DNA of 64,000 bases from the NCBI GenBank assembly GCA_003640385.1, contig RCAB01000129.1:1-64000 (forward strand), in the 5' to 3' direction. Positions 25,929 through 38,748 of the stretch are shown here, piece after piece. The notes beneath the pieces were generated by a model. It made no database searches, had not been told where the DNA came from, and saw only the letters and a list, made by a program, of their open reading frames with translations. The position numbers and the translations under genes are program-made. This DNA comes from Setaria digitata. Lineage: Eukaryota > Nematoda > Chromadorea > Rhabditida > Setariidae. Numbering within the stretch: the stretch's first letter is position 1; each line of letters opens with the position of its first letter.

Positions 25929-28900
25929 AAAAAAATGAAAAATGTAAACATTACCTCGATAATTTTTGTACATATTTTTTTTCTAATTTAATGAAATTTT
26001 TCTTTCCCTAACTTTTTTTCTTTTTTTTTTGTATTTGTTTTGTTTCATTTCAAAGTTAATTTTAGTACATAAAGCAATTAATTACCATTAAAAGAATCAA
26101 CTATATTCTTATAAAGTCATGGACAATATGAGTTATTATTATAGATATAGCCAATAATTAAGAAAATGATAACTTTATTACTATTAAAATTGAAACAATT
26201 TTATGCTTTATATATTTCGCCTTTGTTAAAATTTAAATTTATCGTTCTCATGGAAGAAAATTAAACAAGAAAAAAGGGGTTATTAATTAATCTAAAAATT
26301 TTCATAAATGATAAAATTTTACAGAACTTTTTTCCTCAATTTTTTTTTTTTTTTTTTTTTTTTTTAAGAGTGAATCGTCGGATGATAACGTTAATGAGAA
26401 GACGGTTGATGGTATCACATCACTGGAACTATTTAATCCCAAATATACCAGTGTTGACGATACATATTCACCTGTTCAATTTACTACAGCCATTTATGAA
26501 CCACAGCAGTCCAGTATGCTCTTATTATCATTATCATATCATTAATTATAAACTTATCACTAAACTGAATTATTGAATAATTTAATAATATGCAATGAAA
26601 AAAAAAAAAAAAAAAAAACGCTCTTATTCAATAGTACGAAAATAATTTATTATCAGCATGTATAATGATAAATTTTTCTTTTTAAAGTAATTTTATTTGG
26701 AGAAAAATAATTTAATTAATTTTTTATTTAAATTTAAGAATTCATGAAGTGTTGCTTCATTTTATCCTTTTATTTTGATTAATGCAACAAAATTAGAAAT
26801 TAATTTTTTTTTTTTTTTTAGCAAAAGATCATGGTGCAGCTCCACCAGCAGCAATGCCAATAATAGATTATTCTGATGAACAGAAGCAAATATCGGATTC
26901 TGCGGTTCAAAATGAAGAACTACGATTTCGCTGTACTGATTCGGGTGAATTTCTTGTATCTATCCATTTAAGGAGTAGAAAGATTCAAGTTTGTTTTTTT
27001 TTAGCATAGAATTACTTTAGGTATGGAATGATTTAGGCATGTAATTAGTTTCTGAGTTATAATTTAATAATTAGTACAGAAGGAGAGAGGAGAGAAACTA
27101 GAATGAATGAATGAATTTAGTATTGAGGAAATTTCAAAATGTTACAATTTAGATGAATCAGTGAATAATGAAGATGTCACCGAATCAATTCCTGAAACAT
27201 TCCAATATTCAGCATCATCAGATTTCACTATTCCATCATCACCATTATTATCATCTTCATTATCAGCAGCAAAAACAACAACAATATCACCAATAGAAGA
27301 ATCCAACTTTTCCATCAATTCATTAAAAAATGGTGAAAAAATTGGCGAATATTTGATAACTGAGTCAGTGAAAAATGTAGCAATTACGGAAAATGATGAT
27401 GCAAGCTATGGAGCATCAGAAGGTTTCACGTACGTTACAGCATCTGATACCGTAACTACTACGACCATTGTTCCATTAAGTACCAGAAGAACATCAGAAG
27501 TTTTACCACCATGCGTTTCACAGATGCCAAATGAAAATGAACAAATATTTACAAGTAGCACAGCATCAATAATTTCATCAGAATATGCTACACATGCTGA
27601 GACATCACCGATGACCGAGTCAAATCCGGAAGAGAATGCTACACTGGAATCAATTCCGGAAAATACAACAGCAACAGCAACAGCAATGATATTTACGTTA
27701 CAAACAAATGATCATTTAACAGCCATTAAACATACCAATGAGCCATTATCGGGACTGAAAAATATGTTACGATCATTTCCAAAATTAATTACTCCATTTC
27801 CGATATTATCTTCTACTGGAAGAATCATAGAGAAGGATAAAAAATTGGAAATGTTTGATGATGATAAGAAAGATGATATTGTAATTGGTCAACCGTCATC
27901 ATCACAAATACAATCGTAAATTTTTAATTTCATATCATTTTTATCGCTTATTTACATTTTTTTTTTTTTTATCAATGTTAGAAAATGTTACAAGTGATTT
28001 TATTCAAATTTAATAAAAAAAAAAAGTCAAAAACATCTTAAAAGAAATATTTTGAAATTAGATTTATGAAATGATTCCAAAATAACTTTTTTTTTTTCTT
28101 TTTTATTTTAAGATCTATTCATCCATCATTTGAATTGTCGACAATAAGTGTGACAAATTCGATATCACCTCATATTAATACTACACCAGCTGGAATTGTT
28201 CACAATCGTTTACGTGGTGAATTGAATGTTTTAAACTTTTCAATTGAAAACAAAAAAGAAAAAAATTTTGCCTAATAAAATTTTAAATACTTGTACTAAT
28301 GTTTAATTAAACGCTTTTTGTTTCTTTTTTCTTTTTTTTTTTTTTTTTTTTCATGATTTCGAGCATATTTAATTTTTTATGTAGCAGTATTTTTCGAAAA
28401 CTTGGCATGTTACATTTAATATATATCTAATTAATTCCATATATAATTAATTTAATGTCTGATATTTAATCTATAACATACAACTCTTTGGCAAAACAAT
28501 GAATTTACCTTTAATTTGTCGATTTAAATTAATTCTACAATTCTTCATCTATTTCAGGTAAAGCTCGTTTAATCTGCAAGGAAGACGGCTTACAATTCGG
28601 AATTAGCACTCTGTTCCCGTTTACCGGACAAATTTTCGCTCGTGACCGGAAACCGGCTCCTCAGTTTGTTCATTTGCATAATTTGTTCCACAGAAAGTGA
28701 ATTTATGTGACCTTTTTGAAGTTTTTTTATCTCATAAAATCATATCCGAAGTGGCGTCCTTCTGAAGTGGTTTGAATTAAGCAAATGTTTGATTCTGAAG
28801 TGTTGTCCTTTTGAAATGATTTATTTGACTGCTAAGTTTTGTCCATCTGAAGTTGCTTAGATTAGGCATATCTTTGATTCTGAAGTGCTATTAAAGCGTT

Positions 28901-31900
28901 AAAAATCAGGCGACATATTCGAGAGGATGGAAATATTAGCAATATCTGCTTGATTTATCAGCAATATTTCAGGAATTTTTTAATTTTAAATTCGAATTAG
29001 TTCATTTGTTATTTATTATTTTCAATTTCGTATTATTTGTTTATTACTTTATTCATTATTTATTCGTAGGATTTTTGTTTTTTAAATAATTTCTATTTTC
29101 TAGGTGTTATTTCACGTTTCGTAAAGCAACTACGGTTACAGTAACTATGCCATATTCCGAGTGTGGTATACGAAACATTGGTAAATTCAGTACTGTTGCA
29201 TAATTCATTACCGTAACATTCTATTAAAATTTTGCAAACAGCCAGAAAATAATTAGCAACATTAGCAACCGTGTAGCATTTGATGCACAATAATATTGGA
29301 CATATAAATTATACAGTAGCATTTTTTTCTATTAAAATATCAATGACTTCCACTGAATCAAAAATAACTTATTAAAAGAGGTGATAATTTTATCAAAATT
29401 AACATTATCATACTGTGACAAATTAACATTGAAATTTTAAACATTCGAATAAAATTATATTAATTTTATTTAGTCGTTTCAAAAGTTTTACTTAAAAGTG
29501 AAATCTATTTTTTCTTTTTTTTTTTCCCACAGAAATGCAACGACCAGAGACACAATATCATATGCGAATTGTTGTTATTTTTCAACAAAAAGATAATACA
29601 AGTACGATGCAATCATTCCTAACACAATGTGTTCATCAAAAAGTTCAGTATCAGAAGCAGGTGATACCGAAACGTATTGAAGAAGCATTGGAAGAGTAAG
29701 CAATCTATTTCCAATTTAAGTTAAACTATCTCCAGTTTAGCAAGTCTAACTAATGAAGCTAGATATGACACAGTTCAGTGACTGATATCAATGTGTGGGA
29801 AACAAATTCTCTTGCAAATTAACATTGGAATTGGATTTTGAAATTATTGAGAAATGAGAGATAATCAGTACAATTAATTTTTAGTTAAAAAAAAAAAAAA
29901 AAAGTCAGACAGTTGATAAGTTTTCGTTCATTAAATTAGTAAATTTAGAATTTAATAACGCAGTTGTATGATTGAAACTTTCATCCGTGCATCTTTTTAT
30001 AGGGAAGAAGATTTGACTAATTAATTTCCCGTAATTTTAAAGATCTGAAATCAAGATAAGAGCTGAATTCGAGTAATTAGATCATCAATAATTCAAAGGG
30101 ATAATTTTAAACCGATAGTTAATTCTAGTGATTTTAAAGTTTTTCAAATAATTTCAATAAGAGTAAAGAGTTTTGGTGATGCAAATAAGAAGCAAATAAT
30201 TGTAATAAAAAGAAAAAAAAATGGAAAACAATTGATACTGAAGAAAAAGTAGTGGCATTTTTACTTCCTAACTGGTGCTGACATTAAAAGAGAGAACTAG
30301 AATAATAAATGGCAGCAAAAAAAAAAAAAAAAATGAAATAAAACAATTGATATTTGTTAATGATTCGGGAAATAATTAATAACTAATACAGATTACGATT
30401 GATACCAATCAAGTTAGAACATAAGGCTCGAGTTCCGGAATGCATTATGCGAATAGTTACGGAGGATGAGGGACATGGACATGGAAATGATGCTGATGGA
30501 ATTGAAATGGAAGTTGTCAATCTTGGCCAGCCGATGAGGATCGAGTGGAGTTTAGTACCGGAAACAGGTCATTATCGTGATTAAACGTAATTAAAACAAT
30601 AAATTAAGCGTATTTTTTTTTTCATAATTAAACAATTACCACTTAATATTTTCTAAATTCGATAGTAAACTAATAATCCTTTACAACGAAAAAAATGCAT
30701 TTTTCTTTCCAAATTTGATTGATTAATTAACCAGTTAAACTGATCACTTGAACTAGTCAAATTAATTAATACAGTTGAATTTATTTGTTATGCTAAAATT
30801 GATTTTTTTTTCCATTTTACGAGTATTCGTTGTTCTTTGAAAGTTATTCTTATTTTCTAAAAAAAAAAATTTCGTATATTTTTCGTTTATGTCACCTTAC
30901 ATTTTTTATTTTTTGAAAATTTGGTAAATTGTTAATTTTTTTTTTTGAATTTAATTAAACTAAAACAACAATTGAGTATTCAAAAACGGTAATTTAATTT
31001 TATTGCATTAGATTGGACACAGAAAAAAAAAACAATAGAATGTTTCACTGCTACACTTTTTTTTTTTTTTTTTTTAAAGAATCATTTCAAATGGTAGCTT
31101 TTCAATTTTAGCAATGAACCAGCATACTTTTTTTAATCATTAATTAAGCATTTTAGGAATTAATTTTTAAATTCAATTTTTTTTTTTTTTTTAACAAGAC
31201 TTTGCAACTTTACTAATATACTTTTTATTTTCAATATTACTCAGACCTTTGTCCTAAAATAAAAAAAAAGAAACAAAAATTCATATGTTCTCATTTATTA
31301 CACAAATTTGAATTTGCTTATTGAGTTCATTATGATTAAATTGTCTTAGGGAGGAAAAAAATGAATTCTATTAGATGGAAAATGAAAGAAAAGGAAAATG
31401 AGAGCAATGTATAACAAATAATTTTCATTTCAGTAACTGTTAAGATGTTGAAGTGCTGAAATTTTTGAAAGAGAAAATTAAATTTCAAATTTAAATTTTT
31501 AGATGCATATGGATTTCATGTACGAAATTGTACAGTGCGTGATACAGTTAGCAATGAGGAATATATGGTGATCGATGAAAGAGGGTATTTGCTTGTTAAA
31601 TTAAATTTTTTGAAAAAAAAAACTTGAAATTTATTCATTTTTTTTCGATTTATTTTTTTTTTAGTAAAATTTATAGCATTGTTTTGTTGAGGAGAAATTT
31701 TACTCATAATCGTAATTTAGACAAATTTGAAATTTTGTTCAAATTACTTAATCTAATATAGAAAAAAAAAATACTAATATGCAAATGTTTGCTTTTTCTA
31801 TTTTTGAAATTTTAAATTCTAGATAATCTGAAATTGTTAAATTAATTATACTCAAACTTTTCAGTTGTTCAACAGATATAAACATATTCAGTCATCCACA

Positions 31901-32846
31901 CTACGATACATATCATGATATAGCTCGAGTACATTGGCATGCATTTAAAGTACCAGATAATACACAACTTAGTATTAAATGCTCCATGGAAATATGCACT
32001 GATATTCCGGATAGTATTTCCGGTCTAACTAGCTGTGATAGTATTCCGTCTGTAAGTTAGTCATTTAGTTGAAAAAATATATATATAAATTGAATTTTTA
32101 AATTAGTAATATATGGATTTAATTAGAATTAGTTTTTAAAACCTTGTTTCATTAGTTAGATGAAATCAATTGAAATTACTTTTCAGGAGTATTGCATTAT
32201 TTTAGTTATTTGATAATATGTTGAAATGCTAAAAATTACTTCTTTCTTGTGCAAATTACATCTTTTCCCTTCCTCTCTATTATAGCCACCATTTTGTCCG
32301 GATTTGATAACATCACCAACGAATGCTCTTTTATCCGGTCAGGAAGCAATCGTTATCCGGAAACGACGAGAGTATCAGTCGTTACAGCAACATGTTCATG
32401 CCGATATTTGTTTCGGTGATAAAAAGGATGCGTACTGCAATTCGGAAAACTATCGAGCTGATCATGAACGACATGTTAACATGTTTAAGGCTAACTGTTT
32501 GTTTTGTTTTTTTTTCTTAAAATTTTTTCCTTTTTCTTTTCATATTTTTTCAAAAAACAAAAACAAAAACAAAAAAGAAGAAGGAATTTTCTTCATCAGC
32601 TAATTTTTTTACAATATAATAATTTTAATTAAAATTATCAATAAATACAAAAATATACATAGATAATTATAATTATATTTTTATCATTATTTATATCACA
32701 ATCATTTTGCAGCATCGAAACGCTATTGCTTATCACGATTATGGTTAACAGTTTGGACGGGTTTATCCCTAACGACAACATTATTGGCGATTACTGTACA
32801 CGGGTATTGCCGTTATTTTAGGCGAAGACAATTTGAAACAATATAA
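17177..32846 (+). CDS. ZP-domain membrane protein with a His- and Ser/Thr-rich N-terminal half
   Basis: Exons: 17177-18670, 26369-26513, 26822-26992, 27153-27915, 28113-28216, 28558-28663, 29104-29180, 29533-29695, 30392-30567, 31503-31584, 31865-32051, 32286-32496, 32713-32846, roughly 1,270 codons. All joins from exon 2 on are in phase; the 26992/27153 junction is the least certain. ZP-N starts at ARLICKEDGL (28564 on) with FPFTGQIFARDR, PAPQCYFTF and YSECGIRN. ZP-C shows YGFHVRNCTV, ERGCSTDI, HAFKVPD and IKCSMEIC. Then come a furin-type site RKRR (32358-32369), a membrane span (LWLTVWTGLSLTTTLLAITV) and a short RYFRRRQ tail. Such proteins polymerise in cuticle or apical matrix after cleavage at that site. 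Upstream is a mucin-like Ser/Thr-rich region. Two starts are possible: 17177 puts a poly-His stretch first, while 17363 gives a normal signal peptide (MELITVIYATIIILITII). Exon 1 has frameshifts at about 17.64-17.92 kb. The specific paralogue is not identified. Confidence 0.85.
17262..17354 (+). repeat. CAT/CAC trinucleotide tract coding poly-His
   Basis: An imperfect (CAT/CAC)n run, read in the frame of the ZP gene's upstream ATG, encodes a segment dominated by His with Pro, Gln, Tyr and Arg (residues about 29-58). If translation instead starts at 17363, the tract is 5' untranslated sequence. The complementary strand of the same tract gives a Met-rich open frame, which is a shadow. Confidence 0.7.
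18671..26368 (+). other. Large first intron of the ZP gene
   Basis: This 7.7 kb interval starts at a consensus donor (gtaagtctt, 18671) and ends at a polypyrimidine acceptor just before 26369. Both ends join in phase zero. It contains long A/T homopolymers, a GA dinucleotide run near 23787-23808 and GATCGATC-type palindromes near 22177. One 23-codon open frame (20995-21066, starting MAVSGWKCPKMLIAH) has a locally higher GC content. No further exon is supported. Confidence 0.65.
28748..28895. repeat. Degenerate minisatellite in a ZP-gene intron
   Basis: Four related units of the type gaagtg.tgtcctt.tgaa(g/a)tg begin at about 28748, 28797, 28833 and 28882. Spacing alternates between about 49 and 36 bases, giving an 85-base higher-order unit in which tttgattctgaagtg recurs at 28788 and 28873. 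It lies immediately after the first ZP-N exon. Confidence 0.6.
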
Positions 32847-34590
32847 TGAGTTAAATAAAAATTCAAGTATATTCAGATTAATTAGTAACACTAATAATAT
32901 TGGTAAAAAGATCATATCACCAGTGATAGTGCTAGTATGAAAGATTATATCATTTTATGATGTTTTGATGATTAACAGTAGTTATCAATTAATTAATGAT
33001 AGTGTTATTTTATCATAATTGTTATTATCTTTATTATTATTCGCATTTTTTTTTTATAACTATTCTTTGCATTATAGTTATTACTATTGTTGGGATAAAC
33101 GATGATCGATTTGTCCACATTCTGTTTCTTTTCTCAATTTTCATATTAGCCATTATAGTTATTTGTAATTAATACAAATAATAATCTTTGCGNATCTGAA
33201 AATTTCGTAAATTTTTTCACAAAATCTTCAATTTTGTTGAAACTTATTCGTAATTTCATAACATGCGTAAAATTTTTAAAGAATAACAAAAAGTTGGGAA
33301 TTTGTTTTTTGGATTTAATACGAAGTGTTGATAGTTATAAATTTGTTTAGATAATTATTGTTGATGTAAATTAAGCATCTGTAGGGGTTCTAAAGAAATT
33401 CGAATTCATGCTACTTTGTAATTATTTGAATGAATGATTTTAGACTTGAAAAATTCCCAAAATTACATTTGACTTCAATAACCAAAAGAACAAGATGCCA
33501 AAAAGGAAGAAAAGAAAAAAATTGAATCCTCTACATTAATTAATTAGACTTTTAATTTTTTTTTTTCCTACTAATGTCAAAAAATAACAATCATTTTTTT
33601 TTCTTTTTCTTAATCGTATGATCTGTACAGCTGGATATTTCCATGCTTCTACAATAATATGTGCAATTAATTGCTTCCTTATATGACTTTTTAAATTATT
33701 GATGCTGTAAAATTTTCACTATTATTACTGTATCACATACTTGCTTGTATCTGGGTAACGAAAAGGGAAATAAAAATAGAGAAAAACAAAACATAATGAA
33801 TTTTAAATTCCAATTTCAAAAACATATAGAAATTTTGCTTTTCCCTTCTGCTGAAGCAAAAAATAAGTTGAGAAGTACGGTTCCCCTCAGTCCCTTTAGT
33901 GTCGTAAATTTGTTATAAATTATTTCAAACTCCTCTACAATCATCATTTCATTTTGCTTNCCCCTCAGTCCCTTTAGTGTCAAATTTGTTATAAATTATT
34001 TCAAACTCCTCTACAATCATCATTTCATTTTGCTTTTCAAACATTCAGTAGCAAGGAATCCGAGAAATATTCTTTTTGATATTTTTTTCTAAAATGAAAA
34101 AACTTAAAGCGAAATTTGGGAAACGTAGTCCTAGCGTTAGACTGATTACATCCATGATCTTCTCTGTATATTTTGATATTATTGTGTTGTAAATTTGTAT
34201 GCTGAGTGCAATATCGAATCCACATATCGCTGTTGGTTTCCTCGATAAAAGAAAAAAACAAAAAAAAATTACCACAATCACTGTATGCTGAATATTTCCA
34301 GTTCTCATCTTTCTGAGTGCAATGAAAATTTATTTGTATCGTAATCACATATTTTTTATAAATGTTATACTTTCCAACAAGAATAAAGCGCTATTATTTT
34401 GCGAAATTTTTTTTCTTGAGATGAAATGGCCAATAATGAGCTATCAATAATGTCTTGATTTCCTTCGATATTTGAGTGTCATTAAAAGAATACGATATTT
34501 TTGCAAACGGTTGAAAATACCATCAATAAAATTACATTTAAAACAAATAGCGAATCCAAATTCATATATTTTTGCAATTTCACTTATTCT
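32847..34590. other. Intergenic gap between converging genes, with two N positions
   Basis: No gene is recognised. Single N bases at 33193 and 33960 mark scaffold joins. The sequence left and right of 33960 is duplicated (see the next entry). AATAAA at 32854-32859, just after the ZP stop codon, could serve as its polyadenylation signal but is unusually close. The 3' ends of the ZP gene (+) and of OXA1-like gene A (-) face each other across this gap. Confidence 0.55.
33883..34034. repeat. Duplicated 77-base segment around an N: probable assembly overlap
   Basis: The stretch cccctcagtccctttagtgt at 33883 is repeated at 33961, immediately after the N at 33960. The copies run in parallel for about 75 bases through cctctacaatcatcatttca to ttttgctt and differ only by a three-base deletion (gta). 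Two contig ends that overlap but were not merged would give exactly this pattern. Confidence 0.85.
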
Positions 34591-37500
34591 TTACTTTGCA
34601 GTTGGTCTACCAGCTTTCGCAAATCGCTGCATATCTTGCCTTTGCAATACTTCCCACATCACTGGTCGTGAGCGAGCTTGTTTTTCTGTTTCCTTTTTCC
34701 AACCTAGAGATTCCAACGAAGTTGAAATTACAGCCAAAAATTCAGTAAAATGAACGACCGATCAATCCTTTCGGCAATAACGACTAGTAAATAAATAAAC
34801 AGAAACAATTTTATTGATCGATCTGATGCTCTGCTTTTAATTAAAGGATTTAACGCCAGCATCAATCCCCTCCAGTTGACATTTTATACCTATTTATATT
34901 TATAAGCGTATTTGAAACTGCGAAATTAAAAACTGATTTCGTTTTCTCAAGAAATTCGTAAGAAAAAGAAGGCTACCGAATGCACGCTTCCATGCTTTTT
35001 GAAACGATGCGGGACTTGACCCTGTTACTTTCAGTGGAATATCGAGAGCATAACGCATTTTGGGTGCTCGTAAAGTTGTTGTCAGCAGAAGGTTGAAAAG
35101 GTTTGAAGTACACCAATATATTGAAACAGCCTGAAATGGTAATGTAGAATTATGAACCAAGGGATCAACGTACTGTCTCAGATGAAAAAGTCGAAGTAGG
35201 GTCAAAGTTGAATTCTGAGTTCGATATTTTTATAGGAATTTGAAAGCTAATTTATTCATAGCTAGGTCACTTACGAAAGACATTGGTTATCGGAACTCTT
35301 ATGAGTCGGCCATCTACTGTTTTCAGCAAAACTTTGATTCGTGTTTTAAAAGCAACATCTTAAAAAGCCATAGAAGAATTTTTTAAAATAAGTCTTGAAA
35401 GTGTAGGTAATGACTTACAACAGGAACTCTTGAACTAAAAAAAAATACACCAACTGGTACCACAAGATATTTGAACACTTTAACATATTTACCAGCTGAT
35501 GCAGCACCAGTGGGATCATATCCAAGCTGAAAAATAAATGATTCGCGGTTCTTCTCGAGTCGAAATACTTTTCAATTATAAATGGAATTTTTTTGCATTT
35601 TAAAATCTTTTAAAACAAAAATTTTACTTAACAACAGAAATTTGGATTGACTGTATATAAAGGCTAAAACTTGCAAGAAGTGTAGAACCGATGAGAACGG
35701 CTGAAAGTGCTGGCATCAAAAAATTAGGATCCGTTGCGGTTAAATCCGAAAACCATAGTGCGCCGCCCGTACTCCAACCGGGAAAACTATAAAACTTAAT
35801 ACGGAGGAACATAACTCTCCAAATATAAGATTATTTTTTGAACTTTAACCGAAGACTTCTTTTAACTACGATTAATTCAATTCAAACTCTTTCAGTTAGT
35901 CTTTTCGTCATCAAAAACACACTGAGAGTTATTGAAAATCCGATAAGCATAGAGTATCAGTTTCGTCGCTTCAATTAATCAAACAAAATCTCACTTGTTT
36001 TCTGCCATAAGAATAATTCCACGATACTGGGAAATGAATAAAATTGAATTGAGCGCAAAATAATAGTATCTATTAGAGGATCTTAAATTATATGTATCGA
36101 TATAAATATTTTCGTCGTGCGATATCTTTCGATCTGAAGAAGACCGAAACTTTATACTAGAAGATAAATTGAACTACTAGATGAGTGAATTAAATTTCCA
36201 ACTATACCATTTATCAATATATCTGCGCTATTATCGTTAATACCATATATTCCCAGTATTAAATTAAATTTACAAAATATTATTTAGGTTATCTACAACA
36301 AAAGGAAAAACCAACATAGAGCTTCACTGCGAATTATCTCCCGAGCTTCTTTTTTCTTCTCTTCAAACATCTTCAACGTCTCGTCATGTATTACCTTCTT
36401 TTGTGCAAACCTTTGCAAGAATAATGTGGCTCTTAGAAATGCCAACCGTAAACAAAATGTTGCTAAAAATGAACAAATGAGAAAATAGAGTGATACAGAA
36501 GATAATTTATGAGAATAAATGTTATGACATATTTCTAATCAAATACATCATCAACTTCAGCGGAATTCAAAAAAAAAAAAACTGTTGTCAAATTTTACAA
36601 ATTTCTATGAAGGGGAAACACTGTGAAGTTTAGGAAAGCATTTTGTGGTTGTTCGAATATAACATGTAAAAATTTGCGAAATTTTGGATAAATATAGCTC
36701 TAATTAATCTAGTGCTTACTACATATGATAGATGCAAACCAGGGCAAATCAAACTGATTATGGAAAAACTCCAAACCAATTCGATACCATGAAGCAGGTG
36801 AATACCATGAGAAAAGCCCAGCATTATCAACAATCGATGTACCACTTAGGCCTAAGATATCCAACACATCAACCTTCAAAAGCCACTGCTCATAGAAGGA
36901 GAAACCTGGACTAGATACTGGTTGTGGAGGCATTGTTATTATTGGGATATCTGGTATGTCCTAAAAGAATTATAGCATTATAGAGGGAACATTCGAGTGA
37001 AAAGGATGAAAAATTTAAGATACACTGACAAGTAACAAGTTTCAGTTATTATTTTGCAGCCTTAACAACTAACTTCAAAAACCAACCAATATTATTTCTA
37101 AAGACTAATAATTTAAAAAGTCCAACCCAACATTCCTGCATTTTTCTTATTTTTATCTATAGAATATAAAAGCTTTTCAAAATACCATTACTCTTAATTC
37201 AAAATCACTACAAGGACTTATTCCCACGTTCCCTTCGAGAACAAAAATCAAAATAGGCACGGGTAATTCCTAGGCTTAACTAACTCTAACAGCAAGAATA
37301 TTAATAGCATATCTTGATCAAACCTAAACTTGGTTAAAAATTGATGACAGACAATTTTTTGCCTGGAAAATATTTCATCTTATCACACAATACGTTTCCT
37401 TTAAATATTCTACCAATCTAGTGTTTTCATAATCATCTAGTCTGATTGGAGAAATGATAATGACACTTTTGGATAACTGAAGCAACTATAACTATCGACA

Positions 37501-37736
37501 AGTTACAAATTTTAGAAAATTAATGCTAAAATATGAATCAAAAACAAACAAACCTTTAATAAATCTTCTGATACGACAAAGATGTCTTTTGCCGTAGATG
37601 CATACCGGACACCACTTAACTGCTTCCATAATTGAAAATCAAAACTACCAGCAGATGCAATAACAGAAGAAGTAGTTGCTGTGTAGAAACGCTGTATTAG
37701 TAAACGAGATCTTCTCATACAAAACGCTATTGCCAT
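34591..37736 (-). CDS. OXA1L: OXA1L/YidC-family mitochondrial insertase, tandem copy A
   Basis: Exons on the minus strand: 37736-37554, 36960-36720, 36462-36316, 36133-35995, 35786-35675 (GC donor) or to 35633 (GT donor), 35526-35419, 35130-34977, 34703-34591; 398 or 412 aa, both in frame. Family members insert mitochondrially and nuclear-encoded proteins into the inner membrane from the matrix. Seen here: an Arg-rich start without acidic residues (MAIAFCMRRSRLLIQRF), typical of a matrix-targeting presequence; SWYSPASWYRIGLEF before the first core helix; a charged matrix loop (MFEEKKKEAREIIRSEA); WFSDLTATDPNFLMP, the family's W-F-x-D-L-T-x-x-D-P signature; and AVSIYWCTSNLFNLL with LRAPKMRYALDIP. 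The tail after the last helix is moderately short and basic. It lies 1.0 kb downstream of copy B in the same orientation. Confidence 0.88.
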
Positions 37737-38748
37737 TTTTAGTAATAATTCAGGCAAAAGCCAAATCGATAGTTGGAATTTTCATCCGAGTGGAAAATCT
37801 AAAAGTTATTTCTAAGAATTAAAATTTACTGATATTTTTCTATGCAGCCATATTATATTCAAAATGATTATGTGATACAATCCAGATGCTGTACAATTAG
37901 TCTAAAAAAGTAATACGGCTAAAGAAAAGCATGTATTTCATCATAAGTCCAATCCAACAGTTTTTGAATAAGAAAAGACAAGAAATATACTGATCCTCCA
38001 CTTGAATATATATAAACGTACTAATTCCAAGAGTGAACATATGCAACTTATCATAGAGACAAGAAATGTTGCCGCGAGAAATGTGAAAAACTAATGATAA
38101 GTGAAAATACGTTGTCTTCAACTTCCGCGAATTGACAATAAATCAACAACAACTTTTGTTTCAATTTTCTTATTTTACAACATATAAAAACATCTACGGA
38201 TAAAACAAGATAAAAATTCAGGCTGCTATTTCTTTCCTGAGAAAGGTTTAAGGAAAAATTTAAAATTAATTCTTCACTTCGATATATTATTAAACTTCAT
38301 AGTTATAATTTTTGAATAATAAAGAAATTCCTTTTGAAAGAAGACCAATATCAAAAAACTGTTCTAGAATTAAAACAAAATTATGTGAATCTTTAAATCA
38401 ACATCACCATGACAGACAAGTCACTAATTTGATCCAAATAATGAGTCAAAATCAAGGAAAAATCAACATTGACATACGTCCTATAAACAACTGAAATATA
38501 TAACATCACATATCACCACTTTATCGCTTAACCTTGTTTGCTTTCCATTCCTGAAACAAACATAATTTATAGAAAACTGATGAGGTAATAATGGCAAAAA
38601 AAGGAGAAATTTAAATTGAAATACTTTTATATAGCATATCGTCTGCTGACAAATAATTATATAAAGAAACCTGGGACTGTCATGAAATTTGTGAAAGTCA
38701 TGAAATTACCAACCCGTTGTGTTTCGCTGAAGATCATTATGCTCAGAC
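37737..38748. other. Spacer between OXA1-like copies A and B
   Basis: About 1 kb between the start codon of copy A and the stop codon of copy B. No exon is recognised. It must hold the promoter or trans-splice region of copy A unless the copies are co-transcribed, which the 1 kb spacing makes uncertain. Confidence 0.5.

Noticed and set aside
32323..32520. Alternative frame (MLFYPVRKQSLSGND...) over the penultimate ZP exon
   Set aside because: Only the other frame joins both neighbouring exons in phase and preserves Cys residues and the RKRR site.
34037..34348. Two overlapping minus-strand open frames of 87-103 codons
   Set aside because: No family motif, low-complexity Phe/Lys content, no splice context, and adjacency to a probable assembly overlap.
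34472..34753. Plus-strand open frame of 93 codons
   Set aside because: It lies antisense to the last exon of OXA1-like copy A (34703-34591), which explains the open frame.
36732..36914. Plus-strand 60-codon frame
   Set aside because: Antisense to exon 2 of OXA1-like copy A.
38312..38494. Plus-strand 60-codon frame between OXA1 copies A and B
   Set aside because: Asn/Ile/Lys-rich composition expected from AT-rich DNA; no motif or splice support.
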